Positions 51,793 to 60,485 of a DNA stretch of 64,000 bases are shown piece after piece. The translations under genes were made by a program, and so were the position numbers. Origin of the DNA: Rhizobium sp. SSA_523 (lineage in GTDB: Bacteria > Pseudomonadota > Alphaproteobacteria > Rhizobiales > Rhizobiaceae); contig NZ_CP129382.1 of the NCBI RefSeq assembly GCF_030435705.1, forward strand, positions 3,528,501 to 3,592,500, read 5' to 3'. Position 1 is the stretch's first letter, and each line of letters begins with the position of its first letter. Below the pieces are notes generated by a model. The model saw only the letters and a list, made by a program, of their open reading frames with translations, searched no databases and had not been told where the DNA came from.

Positions 51793-53298
51793 ATGGCTCG
51801 CATTGTAGAATCCGCAACCGGCGCAGATGCGCTCACCTTCGACGACGTGCTGCTGCAGCCCGGTCATTCCGAAGTCATGCCGGGTCAGACCAATATCGCC
51901 ACCCGCATTGCCCAGGATATCGAGCTCAACCTGCCGATCATTTCCTCTGCCATGGATACGGTCACCGAGAGCCGCCTGGCGATCGCCATGGCGCAATCCG
52001 GCGGAATGGGCGTCATCCACCGCAATCTCACGCCCGTCGAACAGGCGGAAGAAGTGCGGCAGGTGAAGAAGTTCGAAAGCGGCATGGTCGTCAATCCGGT
52101 GACCATCGGTCCCGATGCCACGCTGGCGGAAGCCAAGTCCCTGATGAAGGCGCATGGCATCTCCGGCATTCCGGTGGTGGAAAACGGCGGCAATGGCGGC
52201 CACAAGACCGGCCGCCTGGTCGGCATCCTGACCAATCGCGACGTGCGCTTCGCCTCCGATCCGGGCCAGAAGATCTATGAGCTGATGACGCGCGAAAACC
52301 TGATCACCGTCAAGGAAAGCGTCGAGCAGGCCGAAGCCAAGCGGCTCCTGCACCAGCATCGCATCGAAAAGCTTCTGGTGGTCGACGGCCAGGGCCATTG
52401 CGTCGGTCTGATCACCGTCAAGGACATCGAGAAGTCGCAGCTCAACCCGAATGCCTCGAAGGACGTGCAGGGCCGCCTGCGGGTCGCCGCCGCCATCTCG
52501 ACCGGCGATGACGGACGCGAGCGTGCCGAACGCCTGATCGAGGCAGGGGTCGATGTCATCGTCGTCGACACCGCGCATGGCCACAGCCAGAAGGTTCTCG
52601 ATGCCGTCGCCGAAGTGAAGAAGATGACCAATTCGGTCCGCATCATCGCCGGCAATGTCGCGACCGGCGAGGGCACCCGCGCGCTGATCGATGCCGGGGC
52701 GGATTGCATCAAGGTCGGCATCGGTCCGGGATCGATCTGCACCACCCGCGTGGTGGCCGGCGTCGGCGTTCCGCAGCTGGCGGCCGTGATGGCCGCCGTC
52801 GAGGAGGCCAACAAGCACGGCATCCCGGTGATTGCCGATGGCGGCATCAAGTTTTCCGGCGACGTGGCCAAGGCGATCGCCGCCGGCGCCTCCGCCGTCA
52901 TGGTCGGCTCGCTGCTGGCCGGCACGGATGAAAGCCCGGGCGAGGTCTATCTCTACCAGGGCCGTTCCTTCAAGGCCTATCGCGGCATGGGCTCGGTGGG
53001 CGCCATGGCACGCGGCTCGGCCGATCGCTATTTCCAGGCCGAGGTGCGCGACACGCTGAAGCTGGTGCCGGAAGGCATCGAAGGCCAGGTGCCCTACAAG
53101 GGCCCGGTCTCGGCCGTGCTGCACCAGCTGGCCGGCGGCCTGAAGGCAGCCATGGGCTATGTCGGCGGACGCGATCTCAAGGAATTCCAGGAGCGGGCGA
53201 CCTTTGTCCGCATCTCCGGCGCCGGCCTGCGCGAAAGCCATCCGCACGGCGTGACGATCACACGCGAAAGCCCCAATTATCCCGGCGCCAGCAGCTGA
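51793..53298 (+). CDS. guaB: IMP dehydrogenase
   Basis: A 501-residue [22 protein letters not shown] at the N-terminus, a CBS pair (about 95-205), the catalytic Cys loop [18 protein letters not shown], the IMP-binding [18 protein letters not shown], and the flap [10 protein letters not shown]. It oxidises IMP to XMP, the first committed GTP-synthesis step, in the cytosol. ATG 51793 has GAAGGAAATT upstream. Confidence 0.97.
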   Translation: MARIVESATGADALTFDDVLLQPGHSEVMPGQTNIATRIAQDIELNLPIISSAMDTVTESRLAIAMAQSGGMGVIHRNLTPVEQAEEVRQVKKFESGMVVNPVTIGPDATLAEAKSLMKAHGISGIPVVENGGNGGHKTGRLVGILTNRDVRFASDPGQKIYELMTRENLITVKESVEQAEAKRLLHQHRIEKLLVVDGQGHCVGLITVKDIEKSQLNPNASKDVQGRLRVAAAISTGDDGRERAERLIEAGVDVIVVDTAHGHSQKVLDAVAEVKKMTNSVRIIAGNVATGEGTRALIDAGADCIKVGIGPGSICTTRVVAGVGVPQLAAVMAAVEEANKHGIPVIADGGIKFSGDVAKAIAAGASAVMVGSLLAGTDESPGEVYLYQGRSFKAYRGMGSVGAMARGSADRYFQAEVRDTLKLVPEGIEGQVPYKGPVSAVLHQLAGGLKAAMGYVGGRDLKEFQERATFVRISGAGLRESHPHGVTITRESPNYPGASS

Positions 53299-53398
53299 TC
53301 CTTCTGCCCCTACCGCCGGCGGCCGAATGATTGAAAGCCGCCGGCGCTTGGCTATTCTGACCCCGCCGGCAATCGTGCCGGTTTCTTCGGGGGTTTTC

Positions 53399-53779
53399 AT
53401 GAAACGATTGATTGCTTGTGCGTCCCTGGCTCTGGCTCTGGCTTTTGCTGCGGCGCCGCTTTCGCATGCCGTGGCGCAGACGGTGGAGGCCGGCCTTTAC
53501 GATGTGTCGGGGACCAATCTCGACGGATCGCAATATTCGGGAACGGCGCGGATCCAGCTGATGAGCGAGACGACCTGCTCCATCGAATGGAAGACCGGCA
53601 CCACGACCTCCACCGGCATCTGCATGCTGCATGAGGATGCCTTCGCGGCGGGCTATGTGCTGGGCGACAGTGTCGGGCTCATCATCTACCAGGTGAAGCG
53701 CGGCGGCGTTCTGGATGGGGTCTGGACCATATCCGGCGAAGACGGCGCCGGAACCGAGATCTTGCGTCTGCGCAGGTAA
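53399..53779 (+). CDS. Secreted hypothetical protein (126 aa)
   Basis: A Sec signal peptide (about residues 1-23, ending SHAVAQ) leads a 100-residue domain with GLYDVSGTNLDGSQYSGTARI, two Cys (in TTCSIEW and GICML) and GLIIYQ. Similar small periplasmic beta proteins are widespread in alphaproteobacteria. ATG 53399 starts the signal peptide. It lies between guaB and a MAPEG gene on the same strand. The function is unknown. Confidence 0.6.
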   Translation: MKRLIACASLALALAFAAAPLSHAVAQTVEAGLYDVSGTNLDGSQYSGTARIQLMSETTCSIEWKTGTTTSTGICMLHEDAFAAGYVLGDSVGLIIYQVKRGGVLDGVWTISGEDGAGTEILRLRR

Positions 53780-53846
53780 ACGGGCCATAAGAGGCTGCGG
53801 GCGCCTGGCCCGCGGCCGTCGATTTCTGCAGGGAGAGAGCGCATCC

Positions 53847-54266
53847 ATGACCACCAACGAAGCCATGATCTGGCCGATGATTGCCCATGTGGCGTTGGTC
53901 TTCCTGCTGTATTTCATCCTGTCGGGGCGTCGTGTGGCGGCGGTCAGGGCAGGGCGCGCCACCGTGGCGCAATTTCGCGAGAACCTGAAGGAGCCCGATG
54001 ACAGCCTCTTCGTCCACAACAATCTGAAGAACCAGTTCGAGCTGCCGATCCTCTTCCACGTGGTCTGCATTACGCTTTACGTGGTGCAGGGCGATAATAT
54101 CGGCACGGTCCTTTTGGCCTGGGCCTTCGTCCTGTCGCGCTATGTGCATGCCTATATCCATGTCACCAGCAATCGCATCCGTTATCGCCGCCCCGCCTTC
54201 ATCGCCGGCTTTGCATGCCTCGCGCTGCTCTGGGCCTGGCTCGCCGTCTGGCTGGCGATGACCTGA
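53847..54266 (+). CDS. MAPEG family membrane protein
   Basis: A 139-residue integral membrane protein with four hydrophobic segments. The motif FRENLKEPDDSLFVHNNLKNQFELPILF is typical of the MAPEG (glutathione/eicosanoid metabolism) family. ATG 53847 has GGGAGAGAGC upstream. Bacterial members often lack tested activity; glutathione-linked detoxification is possible. Confidence 0.8.
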   Translation: MTTNEAMIWPMIAHVALVFLLYFILSGRRVAAVRAGRATVAQFRENLKEPDDSLFVHNNLKNQFELPILFHVVCITLYVVQGDNIGTVLLAWAFVLSRYVHAYIHVTSNRIRYRRPAFIAGFACLALLWAWLAVWLAMT

Positions 54267-54409
54267 TCGATATTCGTGAGCCGAAATTTGCTGCAGATCA
54301 AAGGCAAGCCATCGGTCTTCCACTAGAAGAGGGCAGGATCGGGTGTCAGGACCCGTCCGGGTTGCTTGTGCAGAGGAGCGCAGGCCCGTCTCTCGAAAGG
54401 ATGATGATC

Positions 54410-55438
54410 ATGGCGCAGATGATGAAGGCAGCAGTGGTGCGCGAATTCGGCAAGCCGCTGGTGATCGAGGAGATGCCGATCCCGGATCCCGGCCCGGGCC
54501 AGATTCTCGTCAAATACGAAGCGACGGGCGTTTGCCATACGGATCTGCATGCCGCCAATGGCGATTGGCCGGTCAAGCCCAATCCGCCTTTCATTCCCGG
54601 CCATGAAGGGGTCGGCTATGTGGCAAAGCTCGGCGCCGGCGTCTCGCGCGTCAAGGAAGGGGATCGGGTCGGGGTGCCGTGGCTGCACACCGCCTGCGGC
54701 TGCTGCAATCCCTGCCGGACCGGCTGGGAGACCCTTTGCGGCTCGCAGCAGAACACCGGCTATTCGGTCAACGGTACTTTTGCGCAATACGGCCTGGCGG
54801 ATCCCGATTTCTGCGGCCGTCTGCCGGATAATTTGGAATTCGGCCCGGCCGCACCCGTTCTCTGCGCCGGCGTCACCGTCTACAAGGGCCTGAAGGAAAC
54901 CGAGGTGCGGCCCGGCGAATGGGTGGTCATTTCCGGTATCGGCGGTCTCGGCCACATGGCCGTGCAATATGCCAAGGCCATGGGCATGCATGTGGTCGCA
55001 GCAGATATTTTCGATGAAAAGCTCGATCTTGCCCGCAAGCTCGGTGCCGACGTCACGGTGAACGGCCGGGATGCCGATGCGATCGAACAGGTGCAGAAGG
55101 CAACCGGAGGAGCGCATGGCGCCTTGGTCACGGCCGTCTCTCCGAAAGCCATGGAACAGGCCTATGGCTTCCTGCGCTCCAAGGGCACGATGGCGCTGGT
55201 CGGCCTGCCGCCCGGCTTCGTCTCCCTGCCGGTCTTCGAGACGGTGCTGAAACGCATCACGGTTCGCGGCTCCATCGTCGGCACCCGCCAGGATCTGGAG
55301 GAAAGCCTGATGTTTGCCGGTGAGGGCAAGGTGGCCTCGCATTTCTCCTGGGACAAGATCGAAAACATCAACGCCATCTTCCATCGCATGGAAGAGGGCA
55401 AGATCGACGGCCGCATCGTTCTCGATCTCGCCGCCTGA
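54410..55438 (+). CDS. adhP: Zinc-dependent alcohol dehydrogenase AdhP
   Basis: A 342-residue MDR-family alcohol dehydrogenase. Catalytic zinc ligands lie in GVCHTD, GHEGVG and a later Cys. The structural zinc loop has CGCCNPCRTGWETLC. The Rossmann motif is GIGGLGHMAVQYAKAMG. ATG 54410 is chosen because GAAAGG lies 9-10 bp upstream; earlier ATGs at 54401 and 54404 are too close to it. It oxidises primary alcohols with NAD, or reduces aldehydes. A terminator follows. Confidence 0.95.
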   Translation: MAQMMKAAVVREFGKPLVIEEMPIPDPGPGQILVKYEATGVCHTDLHAANGDWPVKPNPPFIPGHEGVGYVAKLGAGVSRVKEGDRVGVPWLHTACGCCNPCRTGWETLCGSQQNTGYSVNGTFAQYGLADPDFCGRLPDNLEFGPAAPVLCAGVTVYKGLKETEVRPGEWVVISGIGGLGHMAVQYAKAMGMHVVAADIFDEKLDLARKLGADVTVNGRDADAIEQVQKATGGAHGALVTAVSPKAMEQAYGFLRSKGTMALVGLPPGFVSLPVFETVLKRITVRGSIVGTRQDLEESLMFAGEGKVASHFSWDKIENINAIFHRMEEGKIDGRIVLDLAA

Positions 55439-55498
55439 CCGCCCGCTTTCAGCACCCTCGGCAGCCTTGGCGCTGCCGCACCCCGCACTCGGCTTGAC

Positions 55499-55528
55499 GC
55501 CGCCCATGGCACTGCTGCCGTGGGCGGC
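55499..55528 (+). terminator. Terminator downstream of adhP
   Basis: GCCGCCCATGG pairs with CCGTGGGCGGC (one G-U pair) around an 8-nt loop; GCTGCTTTG follows. Confidence 0.5.
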
Positions 55529-55651
55529 GCTGCTTTGTCCGCTTCGTGACACAAGTTTAATCCAGGCGCCGATGAAAAATGCATTGCGATGCACCATGTT
55601 CAGGATGATGTTGCAGTGCGATAAAACCAGAGCCGGCACGGAGCCTCGACG

Positions 55652-56815
55652 ATGCGCGATACGCGGAATGTGATTGTCTTTCAGGGTGGAGGCGCGCTCG
55701 GCGCCTATCAGGCCGGAACCTTCGAGGCTTTGCACAAGCATGGCGTGGAGCCCGAATGGCTGGCGGGAATTTCCATCGGTGCCATCAACTCCGCCATCAT
55801 TGCCGGCAGCGCGCCGGATGAGCGGGTGCGCAATCTGCGTGATTTCTGGGACATGGTGTCGTCGGGCCTCGATCATGGTTTCCAGCCGCCGGACGACATG
55901 GCGCGCCGCATGCTGAAGGATTGGTCGGTTCTCACCGGCGCCTTGACCGGCATTCCCGGCTTCTTCTCGCCGCGCTTGCCGACCCCCTACCAGATGTTGC
56001 TGAACCCGGATTTCCGCATCAGTCATTACGACACCGATCCCCTGATCAAGTCGCTCGACCGGCTGGTCGATTTCGATCGCATCAATCGCGGATCCATCCG
56101 CCTCAGCCTCGGCGCCGTGAATGTGCGCACCGGCAATTTCGCCTATTTCGATACGTCCCACACGCAGCTGACAGCGCATCATGTCGCCGCCTCCGGCGCC
56201 CTGCCGCCGGGTTTTCCGCCGGTCGAGATCGACGGCGAATTCTATTGGGACGGCGGCCTCGTCTCCAATACGCCGCTGCAATATGTGCTGGCCGCCGATC
56301 ACAACCAATCCGATCTGTGCATCTTCCAGGTGGATCTGTTTTCCGCCCGCGGCGCCATGCCGCGCGATATGCTGGAGGTCGACGCCCGCATCAAGGAAAT
56401 CCGCTATTCCAGCCGAACCCGCATGAATACGGATGAATTTGCCCGCAAGCAGGTCTTTCGCCGCGCCGCGCGCCGGCTCTTGCAGAAACTGCCGCCCGAA
56501 TTGCAGGATGACGAGGATGCGGCCTTCCTGCGCTCGGTCGGCGTGGAATATGACGTCACGCTCGTCCATCTCATTCACCGCAGCGCCGCCTATAGTTCGC
56601 ATGCCATGGATGCGGAATTTTCCCGTGCCACCATCGAGGAGAACTGGAGGGCCGGTTATGACGATGTGGTGCGCACCCTGACGCACCCGAAATGGACAAG
56701 ACGCGGCCGCCCCAGAAACGGCATTCAGATCTTCGACCTCGCACAGGACACTGCGCGCGATCGCGATGAAGCGGCTGACAGTGTCGAGGCTCGCCCGACA
56801 CGCAAATCGGCCTGA
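55652..56815 (+). CDS. Patatin-like phospholipase with DUF3734 C-terminus
   Basis: A 387-residue hydrolase. The oxyanion motif GGGALGAYQ, the nucleophile GISIG (Ser about residue 47) and the catalytic DGGLVSN form the patatin dyad. The C-terminal part, rich in helices with [14 protein letters not shown], fits DUF3734. It is 17 bp upstream of bdhA, an arrangement common in rhizobia, which suggests a role in polyhydroxybutyrate or lipid turnover. Confidence 0.88.
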   Translation: MRDTRNVIVFQGGGALGAYQAGTFEALHKHGVEPEWLAGISIGAINSAIIAGSAPDERVRNLRDFWDMVSSGLDHGFQPPDDMARRMLKDWSVLTGALTGIPGFFSPRLPTPYQMLLNPDFRISHYDTDPLIKSLDRLVDFDRINRGSIRLSLGAVNVRTGNFAYFDTSHTQLTAHHVAASGALPPGFPPVEIDGEFYWDGGLVSNTPLQYVLAADHNQSDLCIFQVDLFSARGAMPRDMLEVDARIKEIRYSSRTRMNTDEFARKQVFRRAARRLLQKLPPELQDDEDAAFLRSVGVEYDVTLVHLIHRSAAYSSHAMDAEFSRATIEENWRAGYDDVVRTLTHPKWTRRGRPRNGIQIFDLAQDTARDRDEAADSVEARPTRKSA

Positions 56816-56832
56816 ACAACGGAGACTGTGTT

Positions 56833-57615
56833 ATGAAACTCGACGCAAAAGTGGCGCTGATCACCGGATCTGCCAGCGGAATCGGCGCGGAAATTGCCAA
56901 GCGCTATGTGCAGGAAGGGGCAAATGTCGTAATCGCTGATCTCAGGCTGGATGCGGCGGCGGCCAAGGCGCAGGAACTGACTGCCATGGGGCCGGGCAAG
57001 GCGATCGGCGTCGAGATGGACGTCACCAGCGAGGACGCCGTCAATGCCGGTGTCGCAAAGACCGTCGAGCAGTTCGGCCGCGTCGATATCCTGGTCTCCA
57101 ATGCCGGCATCCAGATCGTCCACCGCATCGAGGATTTCCCCTTTGCCGACTGGAAGAAGATGCTGGCCATCCACCTCGATGGCGCCTTCCTGACGACGAA
57201 GGCCTGCGTGCCGCACATGAAGGCACAGGGCGGCGGCGCGGTGATCTATATGGGCTCGGTCCACTCGCATGAGGCATCGCCGCTGAAATCGGCCTATGTC
57301 ACGGCAAAGCATGGGCTGCTGGGCCTGGCCCGGGTTCTGGCCAAGGAGGGCGGCGAGCACAAGATCCGCGCCAATGTCATCTGCCCCGGCTTCGTCCGCA
57401 CGCCGCTCGTCGACAAGCAGATCCCCGAACAGGCGGCGACCCTCGGCATTTCCGAAGATGAGGTGGTCAAGAAGGTCATGCTTGGCGAAACCGTGGATGG
57501 CGAGTTCACCACGGTGGGCGACGTGGCCGAGGTGGCGCTCTTCCTCGCCGCCTTCGAGACCAATGCCCTGACCGGCCAGTCCATCACCGTCAGCCATGGC
57601 TGGCATATGGGCTGA
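56833..57615 (+). CDS. bdhA: 3-hydroxybutyrate dehydrogenase
   Basis: A 260-residue [39 protein letters not shown], Ser in [25 protein letters not shown] and the C-terminal [13 protein letters not shown], characteristic of D-3-hydroxybutyrate dehydrogenase. Asp at the end of beta-2 (IADLRLDA) gives NAD specificity. It converts 3-hydroxybutyrate to acetoacetate in PHB breakdown. The patatin gene precedes it in a probable operon. Confidence 0.92.
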   Translation: MKLDAKVALITGSASGIGAEIAKRYVQEGANVVIADLRLDAAAAKAQELTAMGPGKAIGVEMDVTSEDAVNAGVAKTVEQFGRVDILVSNAGIQIVHRIEDFPFADWKKMLAIHLDGAFLTTKACVPHMKAQGGGAVIYMGSVHSHEASPLKSAYVTAKHGLLGLARVLAKEGGEHKIRANVICPGFVRTPLVDKQIPEQAATLGISEDEVVKKVMLGETVDGEFTTVGDVAEVALFLAAFETNALTGQSITVSHGWHMG

Positions 57616-57628
57616 GACTGGGAATGGC

Positions 57629-57650
57629 CGGGAGAGGATCTCCTCTCCCG
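57629..57650. terminator. Palindromic terminator between bdhA and LysR
   Basis: CGGGAGAGGA and TCCTCTCCCG are perfect arms around a 2-nt center, between the convergent bdhA and LysR genes. A bidirectional terminator is likely. Confidence 0.6.
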
Positions 57651-57655
57651 TCGCT

Positions 57656-58609
57656 TTACCAGCCGGGCATCAGTTGCGCCGTGCGCATGCGCAGGGCGGA
57701 GCGCCCATAGGCCTTCATGTCGGTATCGAGGTCGTCGGGAGCGACGGCCGGCGAAATATTGTCGAGACAGGCGGTGATGTGATCGGTGATCGCCGTCATC
57801 AGCGAGGTCGACAGGCCCGGCCGTTTCATCAGGCCGATCTGCACCGGCGGCAGCGGCGGGAAACCGTCCGACTGGCTGAGCACCTTCATGCCCGGCCGCA
57901 GCGCCGATTCCGGCAGAACCGAAACGGCCATGCCGGCCAGAACGGCAGCCGCCACCACCGTGGATGACCAGCTGGTGAACAGAACCTGATACTCGCGGCC
58001 ATCGGCATCCAGCGCCGAACAGGCGAGCTGCCGCCAGTTGCAATCGCGCCGGCCCACTGCGAGCGGCACCGGCGCATCATCGCGCAAGGGATGGTTGGCA
58101 GAAGCGACCCAGCAGAGCGGTTCGGTTCTGACGACATCCGATTGCCGCGCCCGCGGATTGTGGGTCACCAGTGCAATATCCAGCTCGCCGCGCGCCATTT
58201 TCTCCGCCAGGTCCACCGAAGGTTCGCAGACGATATAGAGCTCGACATTCGGATGCGTCTTGGCGAAGCGGCCGATGATTTCCGGCATGTAGCGGTCGGC
58301 ATAATCGTCCGGCGTGCCGATCCTCAGCGTACCCTCCAGGCGGTTGTCGTCGAAGGCCGCGATCGCCTCGTTGTTCAGCCGGATGATGCGCCGGGCATAG
58401 TTCAAGAGCTTCTCGCCTTCCGCCGTCAGCCGGTTGCCGCGGCCATCCTTGGCGAACAGCTGCTTGCCGACCCGCTCCTCCAGCCGCCGCATCTGCATGG
58501 AAACCGCGCTCTGGGTCTTGAACACCCGATCGGCGGCCTTGGTGAAGCTGCCTGTATCCACGATGGCAATGAAAGTCTGCAACTGGTCGATATCGAGTGG
58601 CGCTGACAT
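57656..58609 (-). CDS. LysR family transcriptional regulator
   Basis: A 317-residue LTTR: IVDTGSFTKAADRVFKTQSAVSMQMRRLEE is the helix-turn-helix, followed by the ligand-binding domain with RIGTPDDYADRYMPEII. It is divergent from the DUF1127 gene at 58790; the intergenic AT-rich stretch (about 58620-58690) probably holds the LysR box. Its partner gene is likely the DUF1127 gene. Confidence 0.9.
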   Translation of the reverse strand: MSAPLDIDQLQTFIAIVDTGSFTKAADRVFKTQSAVSMQMRRLEERVGKQLFAKDGRGNRLTAEGEKLLNYARRIIRLNNEAIAAFDDNRLEGTLRIGTPDDYADRYMPEIIGRFAKTHPNVELYIVCEPSVDLAEKMARGELDIALVTHNPRARQSDVVRTEPLCWVASANHPLRDDAPVPLAVGRRDCNWRQLACSALDADGREYQVLFTSWSSTVVAAAVLAGMAVSVLPESALRPGMKVLSQSDGFPPLPPVQIGLMKRPGLSTSLMTAITDHITACLDNISPAVAPDDLDTDMKAYGRSALRMRTAQLMPGW

Positions 58610-58789
58610 GGAAGGGACCCATCAGGTTGATTGATGCATAACATTAAAAACATTCGTTAGACTGATCAACCAGGATTTTGCATACATCAAATGTCAGCAG
58701 AATCCGAAAGGGTTTCCACCGCCCAGCTGTCCCCCTTCCGGCCTGCCGGAAGGGATGCCTTTACTCGTGCCGCCAGAAAGGACTTTGTC

Positions 58790-59143
58790 ATGAGCACGAT
58801 CCACCGGATGACCACCCGCTTGCAGCCCGTCCTGCCGCCGGAAAGCCGGAGCGCGCAGACGCGCGTCGTGATCACCGCCGTGACCTTCCTGAAATCGGTG
58901 CTGCGCGCCTGGCGCAATCGCCGCGCGATGACTGTTCTCAACGAGCTCGATGACTACCAGCTTCAGGATATCGGCCTCACCCGAAGCGATGTCGATCGTG
59001 CCTTGAACCATTCGGGCCTCATGGACGATCCCTTCAAGCTCCTGCCGCCGACGGCACGCCTGCGCGGCTCGCGCTGCACGGTTCTGCCGCGCCGCAACGG
59101 ATCTTTCGCAAGGCATCCGGAGAGGATCGGTCGCAGCGCGTAA
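58790..59143 (+). CDS. DUF1127 domain protein
   Basis: A 117-residue protein. Its DUF1127 core, LRAWRNRRAMTVLNELDDYQLQDIGLTRSDV, is a helical RNA-linked motif known in rhizobial small proteins; the C-terminus is basic. ATG 58790 is used because AGAAAGGAC lies upstream. ATG 58691 is in frame, but the extra 33 codons include a hairpin-forming stretch (CCTTCCGG/CCGGAAGG) and look like 5' leader. Short DUF1127 proteins affect RNA turnover and phosphate-related phenotypes in Agrobacterium. Confidence 0.75.
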   Translation: MSTIHRMTTRLQPVLPPESRSAQTRVVITAVTFLKSVLRAWRNRRAMTVLNELDDYQLQDIGLTRSDVDRALNHSGLMDDPFKLLPPTARLRGSRCTVLPRRNGSFARHPERIGRSA

Positions 59144-59261
59144 GACCAGACGCTGTTCCAGGCTTCGAGCGGGATCGGTGGCGATAGCCTCGGAACCCTT
59201 CGCCATCCCGCTCAGCTGCCAGAGTTTCCCCCCGCAGGGTCACGCCAATAGCCCTGCTTTT

Positions 59262-59294
59262 GCCCGGCCGGTTTGCACCGTGCCGGGCCTTTTC
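59262..59294 (+). terminator. Terminator downstream of the DUF1127 gene
   Basis: GCCCGGC (59262-59268) pairs with GCCGGGC (59282-59288), followed by CTTTTCG. It is about 120 bp past the stop. Confidence 0.65.
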
Positions 59295-59347
59295 GTTTCA
59301 AGAGGAGGGGCTTTTTCGTTTCAGGATCCGGGCTTTTGCCGGATCGG

Positions 59348-60394
59348 TCAGGATCCGGATGTATCGGTCGCCGCGCCGCGCCGATAGCCGTCGAAAATCG
59401 CTTCCATATTCTTCTGGTAGGCTTTCTGCACCTCGATGCCGCTGTCGAACATCGTGTTCAGCACGGCCTGGAAACCTGCAAGATCCGGGGTCGCAGCCGA
59501 GGAAGGTCTGGCGGATTGCTCGGCCGCTTCCGAGGCCTCCTGCGGATTTGCCTGTCTCCCGGCCTGATTGCCGGCCTGGTTGCCGGCCTGCTGTGCGGGC
59601 TTCTGTGAGCCTGTCGACGCAGCCTGCGGAGCGGCATCCGGTGTTCTCGCAGCCCCGCTTCCCGCGCCGGTCATGGAGGCAAAGCTTCCCGACATCATGT
59701 CCTGGAAGGCCTTGGTGAAGGGATTGTCCATGAAGGCATTGTCAAGGAACGGATTGCCGGCAGCTGCAGGCGCCGGAGCCGGCTTGCCCATGCCCCACAT
59801 GCTGCGCATGGCCTGGAACATCGGATTGTCGAAGGGAATGGCGGCCGGCTGCGGCTTGGGTTTCGGCGCAAAGCCGATCGCCTGCAGCCATTGCTGCGTC
59901 ATCTGGTTCATGCCCTCGGGCGTGAAGGCGTTCTGCGGCATCTGGCCTCCCATCTGGCCTCCCATCTGCCCCGTCATCTGCTTGAACAGGCCACCCATCA
60001 GGGCGTCGGCCATGGCCGGCATCATGGTCTTCAGAACCTCCTGGCCGATGCCGGTCAGTTGCGCCGCCTGCTCGGCAATCGCCCGGGAAACCTCCTTCGA
60101 GCCGAACAGGCGCTCCAGAACGGCATTGCCATCGGCCATGCCCTGCGGGGTGAAGGCCTTGCTCACATCCTCGAAATACCGCGCATAGCTGCCGCTGAAC
60201 AAGCCGCTCATCAGGCTCGTGAAGTCATAGGGATTGCTCGCCGTGCGCTTGAAACCGGAGGAGAAGGCAGGCATCAGCGCGGCCATGGCCTGCGCGGCCT
60301 GTTCCTGCGCCAGATTGAACTGCTTGGCCATGGTATCCATGGCAGCACCATTCTGGGCTTTCAGCATCATGTCGAACAGGGGCAGCATCCGCAT
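59348..60394 (-). CDS. DUF937-domain protein
   Basis: A 348-residue protein, mostly helical in its first half (MAKQFNLAQEQAAQAMAALMPAFSSGFKR at about residues 22-50 matches DUF937). The middle contains MGGQ repeats and the C-terminal third is Gln/Ala/Asn-rich with AGNQ repeats before a final helix. No catalytic motif is visible. It is divergent in neither direction; gshA lies 91 bp upstream on the same strand. The function is unknown. Confidence 0.7.
   Translation of the reverse strand: MRMLPLFDMMLKAQNGAAMDTMAKQFNLAQEQAAQAMAALMPAFSSGFKRTASNPYDFTSLMSGLFSGSYARYFEDVSKAFTPQGMADGNAVLERLFGSKEVSRAIAEQAAQLTGIGQEVLKTMMPAMADALMGGLFKQMTGQMGGQMGGQMPQNAFTPEGMNQMTQQWLQAIGFAPKPKPQPAAIPFDNPMFQAMRSMWGMGKPAPAPAAAGNPFLDNAFMDNPFTKAFQDMMSGSFASMTGAGSGAARTPDAAPQAASTGSQKPAQQAGNQAGNQAGRQANPQEASEAAEQSARPSSAATPDLAGFQAVLNTMFDSGIEVQKAYQKNMEAIFDGYRRGAATDTSGS
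59559..59594 (-). repeat. 12-nt in-frame repeat encoding AGNQ
   Basis: CCGGCCTGATTG, CCGGCCTGGTTG and CCGGCCTGCTGT (plus strand) encode AGNQ-type repeats in the DUF937 protein. Confidence 0.85.
59939..59974 (-). repeat. 12-nt in-frame repeat encoding MGGQ
   Basis: CATCTGGCCTCC occurs twice perfectly (59939-59950, 59951-59962) with a third diverged copy (59963-59974), encoding MTGQ-MGGQ-MGGQ. Confidence 0.85.
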
Positions 60395-60485
60395 CGGCTC
60401 CTTCGGGCATCTCTTGTTGTCCCGCCACTATAGCTGGAAAAGAGCCCGACGGAACCGCTTTGTTCAAAGCCGCCGCAACTGGGGC

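Noticed and set aside
54323..56686. 787-codon minus-strand frame opposite adhP and the patatin gene
   Set aside because: It is antisense to two well-supported genes and has shadow-like composition, with no recognisable motifs.
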